Below, piece after piece: positions 1 to 9,753 of a DNA stretch of 64,000 nt. This DNA is from an uncultured Methanobacterium sp. (GTDB lineage: Archaea; Methanobacteriota; Methanobacteria; Methanobacteriales; Methanobacteriaceae): NCBI RefSeq assembly GCF_963665055.1, contig NZ_OY762015.1, forward strand, positions 682,001 to 746,000. The letters run 5' to 3'. The position numbers and the translations under genes are program-made. The notes below the pieces were generated by a model. It did no database searches, was not told the DNA's origin, and saw only the letters and a program-made list of their open reading frames with translations. How positions within the stretch are numbered: the first letter of the stretch is position 1; each line of letters starts with the position of its first letter.

Positions 1-900
1 AGGAAATATTGTGAAGGGGAGATGGAAGTAGAGTCCAAATTTTTCTATTACAATTCACTCAATAAACCAGTAGAAATATTCGAATTTGATGAAGATGAAC
101 TGGAACTATATAAAAAAACAGATTTTACCATTGAAAACCCTACAGAATCTAATAATACTGGAAAAACCATCAAGAATGATTTAAGGTCCATTACTAACCG
201 GATAAAGAGTACTCCCTCCAGTAGTAAGTTGATTCTTATCAAAAATCATGAAAATTATGGATTTGCCAGGGGAAACAACATTGGGATCAGCTTTGCCCGG
301 GAAATATTAAACACTCCATACACTCTTCTTTTAAACAACGACACGGTGGTTGATAAAAATTTCCTCCAGGAACTGATTAAAGTTGCAGAATCAGATGATG
401 AGATAGCACTGGTTGGTTCCAAAATATACTACTATGATTTCAATGGTAAAGATGAAGAAATATGGTGTGTTGGTGGTAAAATAAACCTTAACCACTACCC
501 TGGTCACTATGCTGTACTGGAAGATGTGGATATAGATTCATATCAGGGCCAGACACTGGATGTGGATTGGGTTTCTGGAGCAGCCATGCTGATAAAAGCA
601 GATAAGGTACCCTTTAACTACTTGGATGAAGATTTCTTCTTTGGATGTGAAGATGCCGACCTGGCAATAAAACTCACCAGTCGCGGGTTTAAAGCCATAA
701 CTGCCCTTAATTCAATTGTATGGCACAAGATCGGTGTTTCCCGAAAGAAGGGTAAACTGATTAACACCACCATTTCAGAGATAAAAACCAGTTTAAAATT
801 CATGAAAGCCCATAAGAAAGGTTACGGGCGTAGATTGCCTATTTATTATATGCAAATTTTCTATTTTTACCTATGCGGATTTTTAAAAAGGTTTTTTTAA
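1..900 (+). CDS. Family 2 glycosyltransferase, 5' end cut by window edge
   Basis: Predicted GT2 (GT-A fold) enzyme that transfers a sugar from a nucleotide-sugar donor, probably at the cytoplasmic membrane face during surface glycan synthesis. The first ATG is at 22, but the frame is open to base 1 and the residues before that ATG (RKYCEGE) look like the middle of the domain. The usual N-terminal strand of GT2 enzymes is missing, so the real start lies upstream. Visible GT2 features are NHENYGFARGNN near residue 75 of the visible protein, a DxD-like LLNNDT near 103, WVSGAAMLI, and the late ED motif FFGCEDADLA followed by WHKIG. The C-terminal tail is hydrophobic. It resembles rhamnosyltransferase-type GT2s; donor and acceptor cannot be told. 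Confidence 0.85.
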   Translation, partial: RKYCEGEMEVESKFFYYNSLNKPVEIFEFDEDELELYKKTDFTIENPTESNNTGKTIKNDLRSITNRIKSTPSSSKLILIKNHENYGFARGNNIGISFAREILNTPYTLLLNNDTVVDKNFLQELIKVAESDDEIALVGSKIYYYDFNGKDEEIWCVGGKINLNHYPGHYAVLEDVDIDSYQGQTLDVDWVSGAAMLIKADKVPFNYLDEDFFFGCEDADLAIKLTSRGFKAITALNSIVWHKIGVSRKKGKLINTTISEIKTSLKFMKAHKKGYGRRLPIYYMQIFYFYLCGFLKRFF

Positions 901-1330
901 TTTTTAGTATTTAAAAGTTGTTCTTTTTAATAGATGGTAATAAAATTAAAATTTTATTACCCATTACACTAAACTGCTTTAACTTGCACACTTTTACAAG
1001 TTATAAAATTCAATTTCACTATCTTTTGTTGGTTTCCTAATTGGTGAGTATCGTCTAAAAAGTAGTTTATGCCATGACATTGGAGGGTTAATTACTATTT
1101 GTTCAGAATAGTTCTCATTATCTCCTCATTAAATATAGAGTAAATTAAAAAGGGTTTAAAGAATTCAAATCATCAAAATTTAAGGATGGTTTGAGAGATG
1201 TATTAGTGGGAACATCTGCAATTACTATACCCACGTTTTTACTTGCCACATATGATGCACTTATCACTTACTTTGAATCAAAGGAATAATTATAAATTTA
1301 GAATCGTGCCATTTATCGGGAGGTTTACAA
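901..1330. other. Intergenic region with a decayed small ORF
   Basis: This AT-rich spacer follows the GT2 gene. On the plus strand, 1149-1289 is open after a stop at 1146. It encodes a short hydrophobic segment (GTSAITIPTFLLATYDALI) ending in ESKE, with no ATG and only a TTG at 1191 as a possible start. It may be the tail of a lost small membrane protein. Nothing else was recognised. Confidence 0.3.
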
Positions 1331-2119
1331 TTGGGATTCTGGAATAGAAATAATAAAAAATCGCTGTTTAAAAAGGGAAATGATCTTTTTGATCAGGGTA
1401 AATATAATGAAGCATTGAAATGTTATGAGAAAGTCTTAGAGATGGATTCTAATTATTCTCAAGTTTGGTTTAATAAAGGAAATACTTTTAGACAACTTGG
1501 AGAATATGAGAATGCGATAAATAGTTATAATAAGGCAATAGAATTGAGTCCCAATTATAATAGTGCGTGGTTCAATAAAGGTAGTACTTTTGGATTGCAA
1601 GGTGAGTTTTCTAAAGCGCTTGAATGTTTAAATAAAACCTTAGTCTTGGACCCGGATGACCCCACAACATGGTTCATGAAGGGTTTGTTTTTAAAAGAAG
1701 ACGAAAAATATCAAGAGGCACTTGAATGTTTTGATAAAGCTCTGAAATTAGATCCCAAATATGTTGATGCTTGGCTTCATAAAGGCAATGCCTTAAATTT
1801 TCTTGAACAGTATGAAGAATCATTAAAATCTCTTAACATCGCGCTGAAATTAGATCCAGAAAATTCAGACATATGGATTTCTAAATGCGGTGTCTTAGGC
1901 TGCATGGGGAAATTAGATGAATCAATCAAATGTTTTGACAAGAGATTAAAACAGGATCCTGGAAATGCTAGAATATGGCTTGTTCGAGGTATTATTTTCA
2001 AAAACTTTGAAAAATACCAAGAAGCATTAGAATCTTACGAAAAGGCATTAGAACTTAAACCTGATTATGAAAATGCATTAAATTACAAAAATGAAGTTAT
2101 GGAATTGATGAATTTTTAA
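1331..2119 (+). CDS. TPR-repeat protein
   Basis: Soluble protein of 262 residues made almost entirely of about seven tetratricopeptide repeats of 34 residues. The recurring pattern is W-x-x-K-G, then Y-x-E-A-L-x-x-Y/F-x-K-A-L-x-L-x-P, so it is likely a protein-protein interaction scaffold; the partner is unknown. The start is TTG at 1331, supported by GGGAGGT at 1318-1324 six bases upstream. The N-terminus MGFWNRN resembles the beginnings of the TPR protein at 22898 and the HEAT protein at 42407. It stands alone between a GT2 gene and a convergent GT4 gene. Confidence 0.85.
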   Translation: MGFWNRNNKKSLFKKGNDLFDQGKYNEALKCYEKVLEMDSNYSQVWFNKGNTFRQLGEYENAINSYNKAIELSPNYNSAWFNKGSTFGLQGEFSKALECLNKTLVLDPDDPTTWFMKGLFLKEDEKYQEALECFDKALKLDPKYVDAWLHKGNALNFLEQYEESLKSLNIALKLDPENSDIWISKCGVLGCMGKLDESIKCFDKRLKQDPGNARIWLVRGIIFKNFEKYQEALESYEKALELKPDYENALNYKNEVMELMNF

Positions 2120-2314
2120 TTCTTTGTGAAGGTGCTTAATGGACTTATAACATTCAATAAAGCTTTACAAATACTTTTCACTGATATAAAATTTAACCCT
2201 GAAAATTGTTATGTATATTTTATTCTATTTTTGAATTTTTCCGAGATTGTGGATTGGTTTACTTGTGGTTACTTGTATAAGATTTCTATAAAGTCTTTGA
2301 TCTCCGCACTTCGG

Positions 2315-3466
2315 TCATTTTCCCAAAACATAATTCACTGCTTTCTGGAATCCTTCCACCATGTTGGGATAACAGAATCCTTCCTGGATAATCTGGAATG
2401 ATCTCTGACCCATCTTAGATCTTAGGTCATCATTTTCCAATATCCTGTCAATTGCCACCTGAAGTGCACGGGCATCCTTTTCAGGGACAGTGAATCCATT
2501 TTCACCTTCCAGGATCATATCACTGGCTGCGCCAACTGCATCGGTGGCCACTACTGGCTTTTTATAGTACATGGCTTCATTCAGTACCAGCACCCAGGGA
2601 TCACCAATTCCCAGGGTTATGGAGGGAATCACAACCAGATCACTCAAAAGGTAGTAAGATACCAGTTTATCCTGGGAAACATTGCCAGTAAATATCACTT
2701 GGGTTTCTAGTCCCAGTTCCCGAACCATACTTTTAAGCTCATCTTCATATTCCCCACCACCCACTATTAGAAGAACTGCATCTTCGGTTTTGCTCTTTTT
2801 AATAGCCTGAATAAGGTACTTGATCCCTTTTCTTTCAATTAACCGCCCCACATAAAGAACGACTCTTTTCCCGGAAAGATCTTCCATTCCCTCCAACTGG
2901 GTTATATCTTCTGGTTCTTGTTTTTGAACGGTTTGATTACTGACATTGGGCATGATAAATGTTTTTTCAGGTTTTGCGCCCAGATCAATGAAATATTCCC
3001 GGTGTCTGGTTCCTGGGACCACGATGGCACTGGCAGTTTGGACCATCCATTTTATAAACGGCTTCAGTAACCTTGATTTCAGGGACTCATCTTCCCAGCC
3101 CCAATCCTCCCTCCAGAGGATAACTGGTTTCCTTCGAAGCCAGGCCACACTAAAACAGTAAATACTCTCCATAATCTCAGGGATACTGTCCCAGCTACCA
3201 CCTACCAGAACCTGATAATCACCCCACACTGCACCGGTCAAACCCCAGGCAACACCCAGATGATTGGTCAGAAGCGTGTAGTTAACCCCCTCCATGCCAT
3301 CTATTTCGCCCTGAGTTTCAACTCCATAGAGGGTTTGGGAGATGTCCGGATGATTGAAAAGGTAATTCACAGTATAAATATCTGATAATGCCCTGAAAAG
3401 GGGTATTCGGTACCACATTATGGTGTTGTGTATGAAAAGTATCCGGGTTGCTGAATCCTCACTCAT
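2315..3466 (-). CDS. Family 4 glycosyltransferase
   Basis: GT-B fold glycosyltransferase of 383 residues. The N-terminal acceptor domain opens RILFIHNTIMWYRIPLF. The C-terminal Glyco_transf_1 domain begins around residue 195 (KRVVLYVGRLIERKGIKYL) and carries the donor-binding region DPWVLVLNEAMYYKKPVVATD. It probably extends a surface glycan at the cytoplasmic membrane face. Its ATG overlaps the stop of the preceding membrane protein by four bases (ATGA arrangement), so the two are probably translationally coupled and may act on the same glycan. Sugar specificity cannot be read from the sequence. Confidence 0.88.
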   Translation of the reverse strand: MSEDSATRILFIHNTIMWYRIPLFRALSDIYTVNYLFNHPDISQTLYGVETQGEIDGMEGVNYTLLTNHLGVAWGLTGAVWGDYQVLVGGSWDSIPEIMESIYCFSVAWLRRKPVILWREDWGWEDESLKSRLLKPFIKWMVQTASAIVVPGTRHREYFIDLGAKPEKTFIMPNVSNQTVQKQEPEDITQLEGMEDLSGKRVVLYVGRLIERKGIKYLIQAIKKSKTEDAVLLIVGGGEYEDELKSMVRELGLETQVIFTGNVSQDKLVSYYLLSDLVVIPSITLGIGDPWVLVLNEAMYYKKPVVATDAVGAASDMILEGENGFTVPEKDARALQVAIDRILENDDLRSKMGQRSFQIIQEGFCYPNMVEGFQKAVNYVLGK

Positions 3467-5574
3467 TGATAAACCTCGGCGTAGTAGTTATCGTAGATCC
3501 TGCTTTTATTCTGGAAAAGGTAGTTAAAACTGGACCAGTCCCCAATAACATCCAGGGTTTCATAGACATTACCCTGCCGGGTGCCTATGTATCCCAGGAA
3601 AATATAACCAGGCAATGTTTTATTTGTCTCAAAATTTATCCCACTGGGTCGGTAAATACTGATATTCCCCAGCATAAGCCGGGAACCACCAATAGAATCT
3701 GCATATATCTTCTGATTGGGATCACTGTACTGGTTCAACCACTGGGCAGCGATCACTTCCTGGTCGTAGATGAAATTCTCACCCCTTATACTACCCGAAC
3801 TATCGTACTCTGCAGAGTAGGGTGTTCCTGTAAGATGATACTGGAGATGTGTTCCAACCATGAACATTGATATCACCAGTACCAGGAATAGGGCGGGTTT
3901 CCACTGTGGTTTTTTTATTATATTAGAGAATTTAATAACTCCAATAATGAAAAGTGGTGCAGTGAATATTAAAAGCTGGAAGAAAAGCCGATCTGCTCCG
4001 TAGAAGAATGACACTCCGGGTAAGATGACAAACAGGGCTAGTAAGGTTATGGAAAGAAGTATACCTACTATGAATTCATCATCCAGAATCTTCCTCCACT
4101 TTTTATGATCCCGGAAAATGGCGAAAAGTCCGATTCCCATCATCAGGAATACAGCATCGTTTACAATAGCACTGATGGTGTTGGGCAGTGATTTTAAACC
4201 TATTCCCAGAACACTTAACACCAGGGCATCCCTACCTCCCCCTGCACCGCCGTTAGCTCCTCCTGCAATCCCAGCAGTTGCTGCCACAACATCTCCGGCA
4301 GCATTAAACTGTACTTTGGCGTAAATCATGAACCACACTGCCAGGAAAAACAGGTAAAGCAGGATAAGGTCGAAATTTTTAAAGTTAAGTTTTCGCTCCT
4401 TGAGGAGTCCCTTAATAAATGGTAAGAGGAGTATGGGAACCATCAATACCAGCGCCACATAAGAAGTGGTGTAATGGGACATTATCAGTGAAAATATGAA
4501 TAATAGAAACAGGAATTTCCTCTGCACCATCTTTTCCAGAAAACTATCGAACAGGACCATTACTGCCAGGAAGAAGAATAGAATTGCTATTTCCTGACGT
4601 ACGGCACCAGTTAAGTTTATAAAGAACAGCTGGAATATGAACAGAAGGCCTGCGAAAAAGGCGTATTCTGTTTTGAAATATTTCCGGGATACCAGATACA
4701 GCACCAGGGGAATAAACGATCCAATAAGACTGAAGTAAAGTTTAAAGATGTACTCCCCAGCTATACCAGTGAGAACCTGGTATATGGTGGGTAATATGGT
4801 AATGTCCAGACAGGCATTGTAAGGGTTGTAGTAAGTGTTGATATCCCAGTGAAGGTTGGATAAAGTTAACTGAAAACAGTAATATTCAGCGTGCACATCA
4901 CGGCCCATAATATGACTGGAAGTAAGCCCGTGCATGAGCAGTATCCCTAGTCCAATTAACCACAGTGATAACGGAAATGTAAGGGGATTTAACCGGTCTT
5001 TGAAGTAGAAGATCACCACCAGATACAGTGGGATGGAAAGTAGCAAAACCATCAAAATAAGGTTATTCAGATAGTTATTCATGAGATAAGTGCCCATGAT
5101 CGCTAGTAATGGAAACAGTAATGGGAATAGTAATGGGGAAATTAGTTTCCCCGGGTAGTTTAACTGGAAGTTAAAGATATGTTCCATACTGAAAGATTGG
5201 CCACTGCGATGGTAATCCAGCAGGGTTAGGATGATAACTTCCAGGTTTAATGCTAAAAGGGCAGGTTCTATTGCCAGGGGCTTTAATATATATGGATAAA
5301 GAAGGTTAAGCAGGAATCCTGTGAATATAAGCAGTGAAATACTCAGACCCACACTCAAAACTATTTTCTTCAAAAATTCCATTTTATGCAGTTTCAAGCT
5401 GTTAACCAGGAGTAATCCAGGGACTACTGTAAAGAAGATAAATGGAAGGGTTTGTTTTAAAAGACCAATGTCCAGTAAGATACTGAGATCGGTTACAATC
5501 AGTAAGATGAAGACTGATAAAACCCATTCAAATCGGTTGAAGTCTTTGATCCTGTTTAAAATACTTTTAATCAT
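3463..5574 (-). CDS. Large multi-pass membrane protein, DUF2206/GT-C-like
   Basis: About 700 residues with a dozen or more hydrophobic segments and a soluble C-terminal part of about 110 residues. The architecture and the motif MGRDVHAEYYCFQL, with an acidic residue in an early loop, suggest a lipid-linked GT-C type glycosyltransferase. It resembles the DUF2206 membrane proteins of methanogens; this family call is from memory. An ATG lies 12 bases further upstream (5586), but the inner ATG at 5574 has the purine-rich GGGATGTGA just before it and is preferred. It overlaps the downstream GT4 by four bases. A glycine/alanine-rich loop (GIAGGANGGAGGG) lies mid-protein. Confidence 0.65.
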   Translation of the reverse strand: MIKSILNRIKDFNRFEWVLSVFILLIVTDLSILLDIGLLKQTLPFIFFTVVPGLLLVNSLKLHKMEFLKKIVLSVGLSISLLIFTGFLLNLLYPYILKPLAIEPALLALNLEVIILTLLDYHRSGQSFSMEHIFNFQLNYPGKLISPLLFPLLFPLLAIMGTYLMNNYLNNLILMVLLLSIPLYLVVIFYFKDRLNPLTFPLSLWLIGLGILLMHGLTSSHIMGRDVHAEYYCFQLTLSNLHWDINTYYNPYNACLDITILPTIYQVLTGIAGEYIFKLYFSLIGSFIPLVLYLVSRKYFKTEYAFFAGLLFIFQLFFINLTGAVRQEIAILFFFLAVMVLFDSFLEKMVQRKFLFLLFIFSLIMSHYTTSYVALVLMVPILLLPFIKGLLKERKLNFKNFDLILLYLFFLAVWFMIYAKVQFNAAGDVVAATAGIAGGANGGAGGGRDALVLSVLGIGLKSLPNTISAIVNDAVFLMMGIGLFAIFRDHKKWRKILDDEFIVGILLSITLLALFVILPGVSFFYGADRLFFQLLIFTAPLFIIGVIKFSNIIKKPQWKPALFLVLVISMFMVGTHLQYHLTGTPYSAEYDSSGSIRGENFIYDQEVIAAQWLNQYSDPNQKIYADSIGGSRLMLGNISIYRPSGINFETNKTLPGYIFLGYIGTRQGNVYETLDVIGDWSSFNYLFQNKSRIYDNYYAEVYQ

Positions 5575-5685
5575 TTCACATCCCATTTCTTTGTGGTGGT
5601 GTTTATAAATATTATTATTGAGATATTATACCAATTATAAGATATTATACTAATCCCTTAATAACTATAAATTGGATTTAGTTCT

Positions 5686-6879
5686 TTACTGTGATTTTAA
5701 AGTTTCGTAGATATTTTCAAATGATTTAACGTAATTTTCCAAACTGTATCTAGATGCAGATTCAAATGCACCTTTTTCCAGTGGTTTTAGTGATTCGGGA
5801 TTTTCAATTATTTTTTCCAATATCATCTGAAGCTCTTTTTCATTTCCGGGCTGGAAAAGATATCCATTGTATTCGTTTTCAACTAATTCTGGAATTCCAC
5901 CAATTCTACTGGCAACCACTGGGGTGCTGCTGGTCAAACTCTCGTAGATCATCATTGGTGAATTATCGTAACATATGGAAGGAAGAACAGTAAGGTTGGC
6001 TTTATGGTATGATTCCAGAAGCTGGTCCCGTTTCAGGTAGCCATGGAATATAATCCTGGGATCATCACCAGCCATCTTTTTGAAGGCATCTTCATCAATC
6101 CCCTTACCATATATGTGTAACCTGATATCATCATTTTCTATTTCCCTAAATGCCTTTATAAGTACCTGAACCCCTTTGATCCGGTTTAAACCGCCCATGT
6201 AAGCAATATCTATGGTCTGGTAATCTTTAGTAAATCTCTCTGAACCAAGTTCAACACCCAGAGGTATCCTGGAGGTTTTAACATCAGTGAAGAAGTTACA
6301 TGACTTTAATTTATTGATTATGAACTGGGAAGGTGCAGTTAACCAGTCTACTTTACCCTTAATTAACCTTCGCTGCAGGTTACGGTACACATTACACACC
6401 ATCTGGGGGTCTTCACAGATCTCCCCGTTTGCGTGTAAAAGATTGGCACGGGGACATATCAGGGAACAATCATGGGCCGTGAACACCAGTGGAATATCAC
6501 AATCCTTAACTGCCTTAAAAAGGGACATGGAAAAGCCTTTGAAGTTGTTAACATGCACCACATCTGGTTTTTCATTTTCTAAAATCTTTTTAACTTTCTG
6601 GAGAGAATTAAGATTCCATATATCCATACTGTGCCACAATGCTTTTTTAGTAGCAGATTTATCCTGATGATCGTAAACTGTGTAAACATTCCAGGGGTTG
6701 ATCCGGTGGACCTTCACTCCTTTCACTGAATCTATGGATTCTTCCTTCTCGGGGCTGGTGGTTATCACCAGAACCTCATGACCCCTTTCGGTGAGGGATT
6801 CGGCTAACTTAGCCACTATTATTTCTGCCCCACCAATGACATGGGGAGGGTAAAGATTGGAAACAATACAGATCTTCAT
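5686..6879 (-). CDS. Family 4 glycosyltransferase
   Basis: GT-B glycosyltransferase of about 397 residues. The N-terminus MKICIVSNLYPPHVIGGAE is the usual acceptor-domain start. An upstream in-frame ATG at 6900 adds seven residues but has no ribosome site, whereas AGGA precedes the ATG at 6879. A cysteine-containing stretch (HDCSLICPR, then GEICEDP and MVCNVY) is typical of one GT4 subgroup. The donor domain starts near residue 225 (DIAYMGGLNRIKGVQVLI) and includes SPMMIYESLTSSTPVVAS. It is one of four GT4 genes in this cluster, all on the minus strand. Confidence 0.88.
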   Translation of the reverse strand: MKICIVSNLYPPHVIGGAEIIVAKLAESLTERGHEVLVITTSPEKEESIDSVKGVKVHRINPWNVYTVYDHQDKSATKKALWHSMDIWNLNSLQKVKKILENEKPDVVHVNNFKGFSMSLFKAVKDCDIPLVFTAHDCSLICPRANLLHANGEICEDPQMVCNVYRNLQRRLIKGKVDWLTAPSQFIINKLKSCNFFTDVKTSRIPLGVELGSERFTKDYQTIDIAYMGGLNRIKGVQVLIKAFREIENDDIRLHIYGKGIDEDAFKKMAGDDPRIIFHGYLKRDQLLESYHKANLTVLPSICYDNSPMMIYESLTSSTPVVASRIGGIPELVENEYNGYLFQPGNEKELQMILEKIIENPESLKPLEKGAFESASRYSLENYVKSFENIYETLKSQ

Positions 6880-6948
6880 TTTAACTTTTCCTGATTTCAT
6901 ACAATCTTATTATGTTCATATTTTCGAAAAATTTTCCTTAAACCATTA

Positions 6949-6986
6949 ATTTGTGAATTAGATCAGCATTTGTGAATTAGATCAGC
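6949..6986. repeat. Perfect 19-bp tandem duplication
   Basis: ATTTGTGAATTAGATCAGC occurs at 6949-6967 and again, directly adjacent, at 6968-6986. The second copy contains the stop codon of the glycosyltransferase gene at 6977, so the last codons and stop of that gene have been copied into the spacer. Confidence 0.95.
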
Positions 6987-8098
6987 TCTTTGTAAATTGC
7001 TTCGGTCATCATAGCCACTCTCTTCCAGGTGTACCTATCTTCAACCAGTTTACGGCCGTTTTGCCCCATTTTTAAACTGTTTTCAGATTTTAGAACATCA
7101 AGGATGGCACCAGCCAGGGAAGATGAATCTTTGGGGGTTACAATTACTCCTGAATTGGTTTTTTTAATATCTTTGGATATGCCAACTATTTCAGTACTTA
7201 TCACAGGTTTTGCACATGCCAGGGCTTCCAGGGCCACAATACCAAAACCTTCCTGAGCTGAAGATATAGATGGAAGAACAAATGCCTGGCATTGATTGTA
7301 ATATTCCAGAAGACTCTCCTCAGGTATGAATCCATGGAACTCCACGTTTCTTTCTAAGCCCAGAGATTTGACCTGTTTCTGGTAGTGGTTGATCAGATTA
7401 CCCTTTCCGCCGACAATGAGTTTAACATCAGGTATTTCCTGTTTAACCTCAATCAGGGCCTCCAGTAAATAATCCAATCCTTTATATTTATGAAAATCAT
7501 CCAGAACACTTAAAAAGAAGAGATCACTCGATTTTTCGTTTTGTTTGGGGGGTGTGGGATGGAAGGTGCTGGTATCCACTCCACAGGGTACCACCACTAC
7601 TTTATCCTGATATTCTTCCAGGTATGGTGAAAAGTGAATGTAATCTTCCTGGATAATTATTATCCGTTCTGCTGCTTTTAACAGGAGTTTTAAACTGGTG
7701 GAGTTGTAGAATCGGGCAAAGTAGTTAGATAAACCTGAACCAATAATATCGTTGTAATAGGAAAGAACCAGTGGCTTCTTTTTCAATTTACTGAGGATCA
7801 TACTCCAGTCTGCACTCCATGGTGTAGGTAAGTGGGTGTGCAAAATATCAAAATCAATTCGGGAGATTTCCAGGGGTAAACTGGGTGTAATATTAGTATT
7901 GGCAATTTTACCATAGTAAGGAATTCTTTTAACCTTTATTCCTTTTAAAATTTCTGTCTCAGGTGAGGGGGGATCGTTTGCACAGATAACCTGTATTTGA
8001 TGGCCAGATTTTACCAGTTCCTGTGATAAGTAGTAAACGTAATTTTCCACTCCTCCAATAAATGGATAAAACCTTACTGGGGTCTGTAATATGTTCAT
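6977..8098 (-). CDS. Family 4 glycosyltransferase
   Basis: GT-B glycosyltransferase of 373 residues. It starts MNILQTPVRFYPFIGGVE, with the N-terminal glycine-rich loop FIGGVENYVYYLS. The donor-domain signature EGFGIVALEALACAKPVIST lies near residue 285 and contains the E-x7-E pattern of retaining GT4 enzymes. The ATG at 8098 has GGAG seven bases upstream. It is probably part of a surface glycan pathway with its neighbours, but 97 to 155 bases separate the genes, so a single transcript is not certain. The stop codon lies in a 19-bp tandem duplication. Confidence 0.9.
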   Translation of the reverse strand: MNILQTPVRFYPFIGGVENYVYYLSQELVKSGHQIQVICANDPPSPETEILKGIKVKRIPYYGKIANTNITPSLPLEISRIDFDILHTHLPTPWSADWSMILSKLKKKPLVLSYYNDIIGSGLSNYFARFYNSTSLKLLLKAAERIIIIQEDYIHFSPYLEEYQDKVVVVPCGVDTSTFHPTPPKQNEKSSDLFFLSVLDDFHKYKGLDYLLEALIEVKQEIPDVKLIVGGKGNLINHYQKQVKSLGLERNVEFHGFIPEESLLEYYNQCQAFVLPSISSAQEGFGIVALEALACAKPVISTEIVGISKDIKKTNSGVIVTPKDSSSLAGAILDVLKSENSLKMGQNGRKLVEDRYTWKRVAMMTEAIYKELI

Positions 8099-8253
8099 AA
8101 TTAACTCCTTATTCTGTGAATAGTAGTTGTTGAGTCCTGTTAAATTTGGTAAAGGTTAATTTGGTAAAAATTATGGTTTAACATTTTCTTTAGTGGTTCA
8201 ATATCTATATTTCTTTAATATTGGCTTAATGGTTAATATTCATAACTGGTCAT

Positions 8254-9396
8254 TCAGAGGCTTTCCTGGTAAAATCTTTCCAGTTTACTTACAATTTCTT
8301 CCCAATCATATTCCCTGGCGGCATTAACACAGTCTTCCTGCATTAAGGTGCTGTTTTTCAGGGCCAGAATTATTTTCCTGGAAAGGTCTTCCGGGTCTGA
8401 ATCAGCAATAAATCCGTTTTTTTCGTTTTCAATTAGGTCCACGGCAGCATTCAGTGGGCTGTTAATCACCACCACCGGTATTCCACAAGCATTGGCTTCC
8501 AGCACTACCATTCCAAAACCTTCTCTCCTGGAAGGCAAAACCAGTATTTCAGCGGATTTAAAGCGGGAAATAAGATCTTCCTGATGTTCTAAAAATCCGG
8601 TGAATTCCACAGAGTCTTCCAGATCCAGATTTTCAGACAGATCCTTTAGTTTATTTTCTTCAGGTCCTTCTCCAATAATGAGACATTTAACAGTAGGGTG
8701 AGTTTTTTTCACGTCACGCACTGATTTAATGAGTAGATCAACCTGTTTATCCTTTATGAGTCTTCCAGCATAGATTATATCCCATTTTCGGTTATTTTCA
8801 GAGAATGGTTTAATCTCCTGGATTTTATTGAAATTTATTCCTGGAGGAATGATAACTGAATCTTTCATTTTACTGATCTTATGCAGCTCCCTATCAGTTC
8901 GGGGGGATATACAGATGATCCGGTTACTCAGTTTCAGTGTTATTTTTTCGATCAACTTCCCAAAAATCCCGGTTTTTCCCATGTACTGGTACCAGTAATC
9001 ACCCCACACTTCCAGAAGGGTTATGATCAGTGTAGATTTTCCGCGCATAGAATGTTGTTTGGCAGTGAAACAGGAAAAAAAGGGGAATCCCTGGCAATCC
9101 ACAACATCAAATTCTTCCTGGTTTATGACAGGTAAAAGTTTCCAGGCAAAGGTTATTGCTTCTTTGATGGATCTTTTATCATCTTTATAAAGATCCACAG
9201 GTTTACCCACTCCATGGAGGTGTATTCCGTCCATGATTATATCTTTCTGACCATTATCTGGCCACCACCACCCCCATGAATAGCAGTGTACCTGATGTCC
9301 TCTCTGGGCCAGACGAGTGGCAAGTTCATACACTCTTTTTTCTGCCCCTCCGGTAACCCAGGGGTACATGGCATCGTAGATAAAAGCGATCTTCAT
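8254..9396 (-). CDS. Family 4 glycosyltransferase
   Basis: GT-B glycosyltransferase of about 380 residues. The frame is open from a TTG at 9408, but the ATG at 9396 (MKIAFIYDAMYPWVTGGAE) has GAGGT in good position and is chosen. It carries the acceptor loop TGGAEKRVYELA, a donor domain near residue 185 (KWDIIYAGRLIKDKQ) and REGFGMVVLEANACGIPVVV with the E-x7-E pattern. It most resembles archaeal mannosyl- or glucosyltransferase-type GT4s; the substrate is not known. Confidence 0.9.
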   Translation of the reverse strand: MKIAFIYDAMYPWVTGGAEKRVYELATRLAQRGHQVHCYSWGWWWPDNGQKDIIMDGIHLHGVGKPVDLYKDDKRSIKEAITFAWKLLPVINQEEFDVVDCQGFPFFSCFTAKQHSMRGKSTLIITLLEVWGDYWYQYMGKTGIFGKLIEKITLKLSNRIICISPRTDRELHKISKMKDSVIIPPGINFNKIQEIKPFSENNRKWDIIYAGRLIKDKQVDLLIKSVRDVKKTHPTVKCLIIGEGPEENKLKDLSENLDLEDSVEFTGFLEHQEDLISRFKSAEILVLPSRREGFGMVVLEANACGIPVVVINSPLNAAVDLIENEKNGFIADSDPEDLSRKIILALKNSTLMQEDCVNAAREYDWEEIVSKLERFYQESL

Positions 9397-9753
9397 AATT
9401 AACCTCAAATCAATGTATCTATAAAAACAGGTTTATTCTTATTTAAGTTATTTTATTATTAAAAGATTTTGCTAAAATATAATCACTTAAAAAGAGTATA
9501 AAAGATGCATTTTCATGATTAATTCTGTGGAAAGTTTTGTTATTAAGTAATTTAAACTGAAGTAAGTAATTAAAAACTGAAATTTTTTTCACATGCATTA
9601 TTTTAATTTTGCACGTGTAATTCATTTTAAATAACAGTCCAGTACCAATTACAAGGGAACAAGCTCATAAATCCGCATTGATGTAATTTGAGTTTAAATA
9701 ACATTCCACAGTATCATATTGGTTTTTAAGGAAAAAATGGAGGATTTGTTTGT
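9397..9753. other. AT-rich intergenic region
   Basis: About 360 bases between two minus-strand glycosyltransferase genes. A 60-codon frame on the minus strand has no ribosome site and a composition expected of random AT-rich DNA, so it is not called. It presumably contains the promoter of the downstream GT4 gene, but no clear element is singled out. Confidence 0.5.

Noticed and set aside
2126..2401. 91-codon plus-strand ORF after the TPR gene
   Set aside because: GTG start without ribosome site and overlap with the 3' end of the convergent glycosyltransferase gene; reads as random composition.
9443..9625. 60-codon minus-strand ORF
   Set aside because: AT-rich, no ribosome binding site, no recognisable sequence; expected by chance in a 360-base spacer.
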